A DNA stretch of 45,015 nucleotides from Saprospiraceae bacterium (GTDB lineage Bacteria > Bacteroidota > Bacteroidia > Chitinophagales > Saprospiraceae): positions 1-45,015 of the forward strand of contig JADLDL010000010.1 in NCBI GenBank assembly GCA_020846655.1, in the 5' to 3' direction. The notes below the pieces were generated by a model, which had not been told where the DNA came from, made no database searches, and saw nothing but the letters and a program-made list of their open reading frames with translations. Below, piece after piece: positions 16,457-23,445 of this stretch. The position numbers and the translations under genes are program-made. Position 1 is the stretch's first letter; each line of letters opens with the position of its first letter.

Positions 16457-17175
16457 AGGGATTGGATCGTGCGTTGAATGCTCTCGCGAAGGCGTTGGAA
16501 GGCATCCGCGTCGTCTGCTTGTTTAAACGTAATGTAATGAAATTGTTTAAACAAAGGCGGCAATTCGTGTTGCGCCGGGTTAAAGTCTGGCAGTACCACC
16601 GGCACCAGGCACTCTTTTTTTTGTGTATATAATTCCAGTGCCGCGTTAAACTGATAAATGCCCCAAGGAGCGATGCCCTTTCCTCCAATGAATATTGCCA
16701 CACTGGCACAATTGGACAGGGCCTGGCCAATTGCCTGGGCTAACGTTTGGCCCGGCGGAATGTCTCTCTTGACAAACCAGGGCCTGATACCGGCTTCCAC
16801 CAATTGTCCAACAATCCGACCGACAACATCCTGGTCCCAACTGTTGTACGAAATAAACACATCGAAGCGGTCTGTTGCCGGCGGCTGCGGCGGCACCCCT
16901 GCTGGGGCTACAGCTACTTTTTTACCCCTGTCTTGCAGAATTTTGTTGTATGGATACCGCTCCTGTGCTTTTTCAAGCAGCCGGCTCATGCCTGGGTCCA
17001 GAAGGCCACTGTCCAATTCCTGCTGGATATGCCGCCAGTACTCGAATGGGGTCATACCGCTAAAGGGCGGGCGAACTGTGCCTTTTTCTATCCCAATGGC
17101 ATCCAGCAAATGTGTAGCCGCCGCTTCTGTGGAGAAGAGTTTCGATATTTCTTTCAATACTACATTATCCGGCAT
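16453..17175 (-). CDS. EAD1-TIR protein
   Basis: 240 residues from the ATG at 17175, chosen because EAD1 homology begins at once; an in-frame start at 17277 would add 34 residues. Residues 1-80 are EAD1 (KLFSTEAAATHLLDAIGI, FEYWRHIQQELDSG, ERYPYN), like the N terminus of the E2 fusion. Residues 103-240 are a TIR domain: DVFISYNSWDQDVVGRI, GIRPWFVKRDIPPG, LSNCASVAIFIGG, APWGIYQFNAALEL. In TIR NADases a glutamate usually sits four residues after this Trp; here it is Gln175, so catalysis is doubtful. First gene of the six-gene operon. A GACATTTG box at 17233-17240 resembles a -7 element but has no clear -33 partner. Confidence 0.85.
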   Translation of the reverse strand: MPDNVVLKEISKLFSTEAAATHLLDAIGIEKGTVRPPFSGMTPFEYWRHIQQELDSGLLDPGMSRLLEKAQERYPYNKILQDRGKKVAVAPAGVPPQPPATDRFDVFISYNSWDQDVVGRIVGQLVEAGIRPWFVKRDIPPGQTLAQAIGQALSNCASVAIFIGGKGIAPWGIYQFNAALELYTQKKECLVPVVLPDFNPAQHELPPLFKQFHYITFKQADDADAFQRLRESIQRTIQSL

Positions 17176-17386
17176 ATACAGTAGGAGGGAAGTCGCCCAC
17201 AAGCAGCAGCAGGCCTTGACTTCTCTATTGAACAAATGTCGGATAAAAACTGATGTAATGGCCGGAATCGAGTTCAAAATTTAGGCGGCGGTTTGCATTT
17301 CAGGAACCATGCCAGCCCGGTTCTGCCGGCCAACTCTCTTTTATCGTTTGGTTCTCGCGTTTTACATTTTAACCTACGGCGGCACC

Positions 17387-17755
17387 CTACCCCGCCGAAT
17401 GCAGCGCCATCCGGTTCCCTTCTGTATCCACAAAAATAGCCATATACCCGTACTCCGGCGAAATCTGGGTCTTCGGCCGCAGCACCCGCCCGCCCGCCGG
17501 CTCCACCCGGTCCAGGATCATTTGGAGGTCCGGATTGCCGTTCAGGTAGATCAGCGGGCCCTGGGTTTCGCTGGGCTGGTAGGACTCGTGCCGGCACAGC
17601 GCGGCGCCTATGTCCGATTGCGGAAAAAGCCCCATCTGAAACCCGCCAAAATCCATCACCTGGATGTCGATGTCAAATAGGGTGTCGTAAAATTGTTTGG
17701 CGCGGGCCAGGTCAATGGCCGGAATTTCAAACCAGGTGGTCCAAGGCTGCATCAT
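17387..17755 (-). CDS. VOC-family (glyoxalase/bleomycin-resistance fold) protein
   Basis: 122 residues from the tandem ATGs at 17753-17755 and 17750-17752. A single vicinal-oxygen-chelate module: WTTWFEIPAIDLARAKQFYD (first beta-alpha unit), FGGFQMGLFP, then LDRVEPAGGRVLRPKTQI and YGYMAIFVDTEGNRMALHS. It resembles the PhnB/lyase-like VOC proteins common in Bacteroidota. Substrate unknown. It has its own strong promoter at 17814-17844 and so is probably separate from the ubiquitin-like operon that follows on the same strand, although no clear terminator lies between them. Slight extension to 17782 is possible but would pass the likely leader. Confidence 0.88.
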   Translation of the reverse strand: MMQPWTTWFEIPAIDLARAKQFYDTLFDIDIQVMDFGGFQMGLFPQSDIGAALCRHESYQPSETQGPLIYLNGNPDLQMILDRVEPAGGRVLRPKTQISPEYGYMAIFVDTEGNRMALHSAG

Positions 17756-17813
17756 AAGGTCGGTGGTGTAAGGCAAAATCAATACATCGGCCGACTGTTT
17801 TGCGGCCCGTCAG

Positions 17814-17844
17814 CAAATGTAAGCCACCACCTGAAAATAACAAA
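17814..17844 (-). promoter_or_regulatory. Bacteroidota-type promoter for the VOC gene
   Basis: On the minus strand this reads TTTG, 19 bases, TACATTTG, an exact match to the TTTG-N19-TAnnTTTG consensus of the Bacteroidota primary sigma factor. The predicted transcription start lies about 50 bases before the VOC start codon. Confidence 0.75.
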
Positions 17845-17970
17845 TTGTTTTAAGTAAAAAATATTTTGCCTTTTTTCAAACAGTACCCAGTCCACAACAG
17901 CCCGCCGGCGCTTGTCAAAAATGGGCACAACTGGCATGCCTGATCTGTCGGGCCGGGCTTTTCACAACAA

Positions 17971-18007
17971 CGCTCCCGGCCGCAGCAACACGCGCGGCCG
18001 GGAAGCG
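17971..18007 (-). terminator. Strong GC hairpin after the propeller-repeat gene
   Basis: CGCTCCCGGCCGC (17971-17983) pairs with GCGGCCGGGAAGCG (17994-18007), leaving one bulged base and a 10-base loop. It lies about 125 bases downstream of the minus-strand gene ending at 18130. There is no T run, so it is a terminator candidate only. The rest of the gene-free stretch 17845-18129 shows nothing else that I can name. Confidence 0.45.
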
Positions 18008-18129
18008 GATAATTGGATCGATTGGCGCAATGGCGCAGTTCCGAACGGCATACCGCTCGGGTCATTCATTTGGTTTTGTGCGATAAAAGCCGTGCGCGAC
18101 CGATCCGGTTGGTTTCAGAGGAGGTTTTT

Positions 18130-18948
18130 TCACAACTGGACGATCAGCGACCATCCGGCTGAAAAAGGATGCGTGGAGAGGTCCGAAAAATCGCGCATCG
18201 ATACCAGCACCCCGGCTCCGGAATGTTGGTTGTAGAACAAGAGATTGCTGTTGCCCACAAAGGTCAGCTGCGTCCAACCGCCCGAAAACGCATGCGTCCG
18301 GAGGGTGGCCATGTTTTGTGTGTTCGTCAGCGTGCCGGCACCCGATCCGGCATTGTAGAACAACACCCCCCGGTCGGTGTGGACCACGTGCGTCCAGCCG
18401 CCGGCAAACGCGTGGGTGCTGAGGGTGGCAAAATCGCGGTTGTTGGTCAGTACCCCGGCGCCACTGGCTGCGTTGTAAAACAACACCCGGCTGTACCAGC
18501 CCGTCAGGTGTGTCCAGCCAGGCGACAAGGGGTGGGTGCTGACGGTTACAATATTGTTGTCGGTGACGGTGCCGCCGCCGGCATTGGCATTGTAGAACAA
18601 CAAGCGATCGTAGTTCAGGCTCAGGATATGGGTCCAGCCGGCGGCCAGGTTGTACGTTTGCAGGGTGCCGAATTGCCGGTTGTCGGTGCGGACGGCGAGG
18701 CCGCTTTGGCTGTTGTAAAACAACACCTGCTCGGCTTCTTTGAGTTGAACAATATGCGTCCAACCGCCCGACAGCGGGTGGGTGGATACGGTGTTGAACT
18801 GCCGGCCGTCGGTCACCGTAGCGCCGGGCGCACCATAAAACAGGACAAAGGTCTCCGGCAAACTGCTGGGGTTGAAGGAATCGTCGCGTTGGGCCAGCAA
18901 AGGCAGCGACAGGAGCAGGAGTGCGGGCAGGAACAAATTGTTTTTCAT
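18130..18948 (-). CDS. Secreted six-repeat protein, predicted beta-propeller
   Basis: 272 residues with a signal peptide (MKNNLFLPALLLLSLPLLAQ). The rest is six consecutive repeats of about 40 residues, each built as LFYNaxSGAG, a T/N-rich turn, rDFxTLsTHxF, sxGWTHiv. Repeats 3 to 6 are nearly identical in key positions (LFYN, SGAG, STH, GWT). Six uniform beta-rich repeats with a conserved GWT suggest a closed propeller, perhaps a lectin of the tectonin or fungal-lectin type, but I cannot assign a named family. No T9SS sorting domain is evident, so it is probably periplasmic or exported by another route. It is followed by the hairpin at 17971-18007. Confidence 0.75.
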   Translation of the reverse strand: MKNNLFLPALLLLSLPLLAQRDDSFNPSSLPETFVLFYGAPGATVTDGRQFNTVSTHPLSGGWTHIVQLKEAEQVLFYNSQSGLAVRTDNRQFGTLQTYNLAAGWTHILSLNYDRLLFYNANAGGGTVTDNNIVTVSTHPLSPGWTHLTGWYSRVLFYNAASGAGVLTNNRDFATLSTHAFAGGWTHVVHTDRGVLFYNAGSGAGTLTNTQNMATLRTHAFSGGWTQLTFVGNSNLLFYNQHSGAGVLVSMRDFSDLSTHPFSAGWSLIVQL

Positions 18949-19023
18949 GGAGTACGAACGTTTAAAAATCCAGGGGGAAGCCTGAAAATTATTGAATGGT
19001 GTAGGTTAAGTGCATATTGGCCA

Positions 19024-20136
19024 TTATTGCTTCCAAAACGCCTTGCCCTCCAGTCGCTGGACATTTTCCGTTTTCAGAAAATACCAGCCTCCGGGCAGCC
19101 CTTCCAGCGGCAATTGCGCGCGCGCGCCGGCTACCTCGAACGAGCGCAGGAAGCGCCCCATGCTGTCCGACAAGCGCAGGTGCAGCGGAGCGCCCGTGCC
19201 ATTCTCTACGGTCAAATATTCACCGGCCGGGTTCGGTGCAATGCGGTATGATGACAGCGCCGGCTCGTGGCTACCGACGGCGGCACAGTTCATCCCGTCG
19301 CGGGAGTATTGGCAAACGGTTTGCCAGGCCAGGCGCTGCAAAACCGCCGCCACAGCAGGCGATGGGGCATCGTACGCGCCACCCGTTCCCAGATACAACT
19401 GATGCGGCAAACCCTCCGGCGACACACCGTGAATGACAGCGAACATCACGCAGGCGATAAAGTAGTTGCCTTTGTCATTCAAATGAATGTTGTCTACAAA
19501 AAAATCAAGGATGCTGGTTTCGCCCGCCGCCTTGCCGGCGGCGATGCTATCGTACAGCATCGCCAGGGCCTGCCCGGCCGGAACCAGAAAAATATCCTCG
19601 CCGGGGTGCGCTGCCAGCACCGAATCGGCAATCCCTTCCCAAAGCGGCAGATCGGTGCTGAGGCGCGTTCGCCAGGACAGATCGTCGTGATCGTCCCAAT
19701 CGCAGCCGGCGGGTGTGCCGGAGCCGGTGCAGTGCCAGGTTTCGTAGATGAAAAACTTTATGTTGGGGTTATCCTGGGCGGCGTAGCGGTAAAAACTATC
19801 CGCATAGGCATAGGTATTCGACCAGGTCAGGTGGTTGACCAGGGGGACCGCCTCGGTCAGAATAAAATGGCTGAACCCGCCCTGGACGAGCGTGGTATCC
19901 CAGATATCGCCCTGCGCGGAATAGGGGTTCGTCCATTGCCAGACCAGGTTGGCGCCGATACCGACCTGCACCCTGTAGTCGTACGCTTTGGCTGCTGCTT
20001 CGCTTAACCCCTTGACCATCGTGGGCATATCAAAATTGACCAGGCTGTGGCCGAGAAAATAGGCTTTGGCTTGGGCGTTTGCCGGCTGTGCCGCGCTGGC
20101 CAGGAGTATTGTCAGGAAAAGAATGGCGTGTTTCAT
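19024..20136 (-). CDS. SGNH/GDSL-like hydrolase with T9SS sorting domain
   Basis: 370 residues. Signal peptide 1-22 (AQPANAQ). The body resembles an SGNH-type hydrolase: GHSL with candidate nucleophile Ser31 close to the N terminus, and DNIHLND with Asp215 and His218 as the other catalytic residues. Residues about 295-370 form a type IX secretion C-terminal sorting domain (RIAPNPAGEYLTVEN, LPGGWYFLKTEN, ending in Lys-Gln), so the enzyme is likely displayed or released by T9SS. Substrate unknown; carbohydrate ester is one option. Its ATG overlaps the stop of the upstream DUF3108-like gene by one base (TAATG), showing translational coupling. Confidence 0.75.
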   Translation of the reverse strand: MKHAILFLTILLASAAQPANAQAKAYFLGHSLVNFDMPTMVKGLSEAAAKAYDYRVQVGIGANLVWQWTNPYSAQGDIWDTTLVQGGFSHFILTEAVPLVNHLTWSNTYAYADSFYRYAAQDNPNIKFFIYETWHCTGSGTPAGCDWDDHDDLSWRTRLSTDLPLWEGIADSVLAAHPGEDIFLVPAGQALAMLYDSIAAGKAAGETSILDFFVDNIHLNDKGNYFIACVMFAVIHGVSPEGLPHQLYLGTGGAYDAPSPAVAAVLQRLAWQTVCQYSRDGMNCAAVGSHEPALSSYRIAPNPAGEYLTVENGTGAPLHLRLSDSMGRFLRSFEVAGARAQLPLEGLPGGWYFLKTENVQRLEGKAFWKQ

Positions 20137-20846
20137 TAGGGTTTGATTTCGGTGATGAGTCCAGTGGTGTATAATTTATCCCGGCGGTAGTATTCCGATT
20201 TGATGGGGCCGAAACCCGGTACGTACCACTCAATGGCCGTGAACTCGAAGCGGATGGGAATCAGGACTTTCAGGTAGTTTTTGGATTCAAAATTGATTTT
20301 CCAGGCCTCGAAGGTGCCGGCCGGGGTCGTTATTTTTTCCTTGCCCACTACCTTCCGGTTCGTCATCGTCATGTCCATCGTACCGGTCAGGTCGACATTT
20401 TCTTTGGTGCTCAGGAATTTCACCCTAAACGCGCCATCGGGCAGGGCCAGGCCAGGGCTCAATACCGCCGGGTAGGCCAGGTTGGTGGCTTCCACGACTT
20501 CCATCTTCCAGTCCTCTTTTTTGAAGACATCCTTGGTGTCGCCGGATACGAAAGCATTGATATCGATGCTCATCAGCCCGTTTTCGCAGGTAGCCGAGTA
20601 GTTGACCGTGCTTTCCCGTTTGTCTTTTACAAAGTGTTCGCCGAAGAGTTCCGCGCGCACGACGCCGTTGTCGGTGCTTACTTTTTTGCTTTGAATAACG
20701 GTTCGGGTTTGCTCTTTTCCTTTGGCGTTGTAGCTGACCTGGGTGATGGCACTGCCTTGTTTGAACAAACCGAGCAGGACGCATTCCTGTGCCCGGAGCA
20801 GGGGCAGGCTGCATAAAAAAAGGAGAGCGAGGAGGGTGGATTTCAT
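20136..20846 (-). CDS. DUF3108/TapB-like periplasmic protein
   Basis: 236 residues from the ATG at 20846, which begins directly on a signal peptide (MKSTLLALLFLCSLPLLRAQ). The C-terminal half shows the beta-rich pattern of DUF3108/TapB-type proteins: KITTPAGTFEAWKINFE, then AIEWYVPGFGPIKSEYYRRD. Members of this group are secreted and uncharacterised. It shares a one-base stop/start overlap (TAATG) with the SGNH-like gene downstream and is likely co-transcribed with it. Function unknown. Confidence 0.75.
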   Translation of the reverse strand: MKSTLLALLFLCSLPLLRAQECVLLGLFKQGSAITQVSYNAKGKEQTRTVIQSKKVSTDNGVVRAELFGEHFVKDKRESTVNYSATCENGLMSIDINAFVSGDTKDVFKKEDWKMEVVEATNLAYPAVLSPGLALPDGAFRVKFLSTKENVDLTGTMDMTMTNRKVVGKEKITTPAGTFEAWKINFESKNYLKVLIPIRFEFTAIEWYVPGFGPIKSEYYRRDKLYTTGLITEIKP

Positions 20847-20909
20847 TTGGAACGTCTTTTTAAGGAAAAAATAGAGATGCCGGAATGGTAGGCCTGTTAC
20901 CATCAGCCC

Positions 20910-21719
20910 TCAATCCAGGCAGCCCACACAGCTTCGCACTTGTAGTGTCGCGCCTTCTGGAAGCGTAATGTGCAGTTGCCGGCCAGCATCAAAATGCTCT
21001 GCTGAAACGATTACGCCACGCGCATTCCAGGCCGTGGGTGTGCTCGTCGCATCGAGCCGTGAAAACTCAAACACACAAGCAGCCGAATCCAATTCGACCA
21101 ACGAAACCTGACCGTTTGTTACCTTGAACAAAAAAACTACCTGCTGCTGGACGCCGGGCAGGTCGACCACCCCATGGTAAAACCGACCACTTTGTACCGG
21201 CAAGAACCGGTTCACGGTTTCTACAACAGGGCTGACGGTTTCCCAGCCTGAACTAAAACTCTGGCAACCAAAACTCAAATAGTTGAGGAGCGTGTGGTAA
21301 GGGAGGATATCGATGGTGCCAATTGTCACCGAGTCGTATAAACCCAGAAAATCGAATTTGTCAAATTGTTCGGCATTAAACCGGTTGGGAAAATAGATGG
21401 GTGTCGACGCGTTCCAGTCTTTGGCTGTTTTCGACCGGGTCAGTAGCGTAAACTCCCAATCCGTATTCGGAAAATACAGTCCACTCACCAACCGTGAGTC
21501 GCCGGAAACTAAAGCCGTATCCGCTTTATAGTTTTTCCCGGCAGGTTTACGAACAAGGGCCGCCACCGTATTGCCTGGAATTTGTACCCGGAACCGAGCG
21601 GAAAAGGCTTGCACCGTATCCAACACAAAACTGGCTGGGCTACTAACTTCCGCCGCAGGCGTACACCGAAAAAACACGACCGCCAGCATCAAGGCGGCAA
21701 CAATCATTTGGTATTTCAT
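20910..21719 (-). CDS. Hypothetical lipoprotein
   Basis: 269 residues. The N terminus MKYQMIVAALMLAVVFFRC has a hydrophobic segment ending in Cys19, a possible though non-ideal lipobox (FFRC). The body is beta-rich with no motif I recognise (FRVQIPGNTVAALVRKP, HGVVDLPGVQQQVVFLFKV) and ends in SCVGCLD, a vicinal-type cysteine pair. It lies 63 bases upstream of the DUF3108-like gene on the same strand and may be the first gene of that operon. Function unknown. Confidence 0.6.
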   Translation of the reverse strand: MKYQMIVAALMLAVVFFRCTPAAEVSSPASFVLDTVQAFSARFRVQIPGNTVAALVRKPAGKNYKADTALVSGDSRLVSGLYFPNTDWEFTLLTRSKTAKDWNASTPIYFPNRFNAEQFDKFDFLGLYDSVTIGTIDILPYHTLLNYLSFGCQSFSSGWETVSPVVETVNRFLPVQSGRFYHGVVDLPGVQQQVVFLFKVTNGQVSLVELDSAACVFEFSRLDATSTPTAWNARGVIVSAEHFDAGRQLHITLPEGATLQVRSCVGCLD

Positions 21720-21856
21720 TTCTATGGGTTGTTTTCAATTCAATTTCGACACAAAGAAAAGCCCCCTGCCCGCCGCAAATCCATTACATTTTTCTTTCAT
21801 TTTTCCGGTTTTCCACGCACAAGCAGTTTATTTTTCCGCATCCAAATCTGAGATGT

Positions 21857-23296
21857 ATGCCCGACACCCTGCTCGCCGAACACTTGCAAATCCTTCTCCC
21901 GGAGGAACGTAGCCGTTTCGAAGCCTTTTTAAACTCCCCCTATTGCAATACCTTTTCCCACCCGGAACAGCAGCTCCGGCTGGTCCGGCATATTTTTCAA
22001 CAAATCAAATCCAAACCTACGGAAAAAAACACCGAAAACGCGCTGTTGCGGCAGCTCTTTGGCCCCGGCCCGGTGCCGGCCGGCAAACTGGACAAACTCA
22101 AAACCGCCACGCTCCAGGCCCTGAAACAATTCCTGGCCGATAACCAGCGCCGCCGCCAGGCCGACCCCGCCGACGAAGCCCTCTGGCTCGCCGCCTGCTA
22201 CCGCGAACGGGGCCTCCACCACCGCTTCGAACGCCTCGCCGGCAGCCTCCAAAAAGAACTGCGCCAACGCCCTTTTTCCGGCGAAGCCTGGGCCGACAGC
22301 AGCCTGCGCATCGAAGAAGAATGGATGCGTTTTTGGGCGCAGCACCCCAAAGCAGAAGGCGACATGAACCTCCCCGCCACCATCAGTGCCATCGATCAGG
22401 CCTGGCTCCTGCGCCGCCTGCTCTACCTGATGACCCTGTTGCACCTGCGCCATATCCGGCCGGGTACTGATACCCCTGCCCTCTACGATTGGTTTGAAAC
22501 CATGTTGCCGTATTTCGAGCGCGAATTCGCCGCTACCAACCCGGTGCTCCGGGCCTACCTGCTCTCTGTGCGGCTGGCTCTGGCCAAGGCGCCGGAAGAA
22601 GGCGATGCGGTATTGGAAAAACTCCTGGCCGTGCTGGAAAACATCCGCCCTGCCCTACCCGCCCAGCACCTCCACGCCCTCGAACAACACGCCCTCCACT
22701 ACTGCCACCGGCAAGCCTACCTGGGCCGCGATTTTGCCCAGCCGGTGTTCCGGATTTTTAAATCGCAGGCCGAAGACGGGCGGATCCTGAGCCAGGGGAA
22801 AATCAGCGCCGCTATTTTTACCAGCGCCGTAGTGGCCGGCCTCCGGGCCGGGCAAGACGCCTGGGTGGAGCATTTTATCGACCGGTTTCACCCCTTTCTG
22901 CTCGAACCGGACGCCCAAACCGATACGCACGCCATGTGCCAGGCGCGTTTGTATTTTCACCGCCGCCAATTTGAAAAGGCCTTCGACCTGCTGAACGGCT
23001 ACCACAGCAACACCTCGCTCAAAATTTTCACCCGCGCCTTCGAACTCCAGATTTTGTACGAAATGGACTCGCCCCTGTTCGATGCCCGCCTGGAAGCCTT
23101 TAAAATCCTGTTGTTCCGGGAAAAAGACATCGCCCCCGAAAAAAAAGAAACCTACAATCGGTTCATCAACATCCTGCTGCAATTGCGCACACCAGCCAAC
23201 CGCCACAGCCCGGCACGAAAAGCCAAACTGGCCGAAAAAGTGCGACAGGCCACCAGTATTGCCGAGCGCTACTGGCTGTTGGAAAAACTTTCCTGA
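21857..23296 (+). CDS. Large helical-repeat protein, paralog of 27239-28639
   Basis: 479 residues, almost all helical and rich in Leu, Arg, Glu and Ala, with no signal peptide, so cytoplasmic. The opening reads LQILLPEERSRFEAFLNSPYCN and the end SIAERYWLLEKL. The protein at 27239-28639 has the same plan (LLPKDLRTLRDFVRSPVFN at the start, EVAERSWLLQQM at the end), so they are paralogs. The middle (YFHRRQFEKAFDLLNGYHSN) looks TPR-like. I know no function for this family; a scaffold or regulatory role is only a guess. Confidence 0.75.
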   Translation: MPDTLLAEHLQILLPEERSRFEAFLNSPYCNTFSHPEQQLRLVRHIFQQIKSKPTEKNTENALLRQLFGPGPVPAGKLDKLKTATLQALKQFLADNQRRRQADPADEALWLAACYRERGLHHRFERLAGSLQKELRQRPFSGEAWADSSLRIEEEWMRFWAQHPKAEGDMNLPATISAIDQAWLLRRLLYLMTLLHLRHIRPGTDTPALYDWFETMLPYFEREFAATNPVLRAYLLSVRLALAKAPEEGDAVLEKLLAVLENIRPALPAQHLHALEQHALHYCHRQAYLGRDFAQPVFRIFKSQAEDGRILSQGKISAAIFTSAVVAGLRAGQDAWVEHFIDRFHPFLLEPDAQTDTHAMCQARLYFHRRQFEKAFDLLNGYHSNTSLKIFTRAFELQILYEMDSPLFDARLEAFKILLFREKDIAPEKKETYNRFINILLQLRTPANRHSPARKAKLAEKVRQATSIAERYWLLEKLS

Positions 23297-23374
23297 ATAA
23301 GATTTTTACGCGCTGCATGCTCCCAAAATTGAAGAATGTTGTACCCGCTGCGGCGGAACAAACGAAAACGAGAC

Positions 23375-23415
23375 TGCCGCATCAACAGGTTCAAGGTCCA
23401 ACTGCTAATGCGGCA
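23375..23415. terminator. Possible bidirectional hairpin between convergent genes
   Basis: TGCCGCAT (23375-23382) pairs with ATGCGGCA (23408-23415) across a 25-base loop, between the convergent stops at 23296 and 23446. The long loop and lack of a T run make this weak. Confidence 0.25.
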
Positions 23416-23445
23416 ATTTCGTCTGTAAAACCTCCCCCGGCCCAC

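Noticed and set aside
15884-17175. Idea that the operon is a type II CBASS locus.
   Set aside because: There is no CD-NTase (nucleotidyltransferase) gene; E1 and E2 are separate proteins, and RING-like, EAD1 and AAA+ genes are present.
17912-18235. A 107-residue plus-strand frame between the VOC and propeller genes.
   Set aside because: It overlaps the end of the propeller gene antisense and shows no family features.
23375-23415. Phase-variation inverted repeat between convergent genes.
   Set aside because: Only 8 bp arms with a 25-base loop; better regarded as a weak stem.
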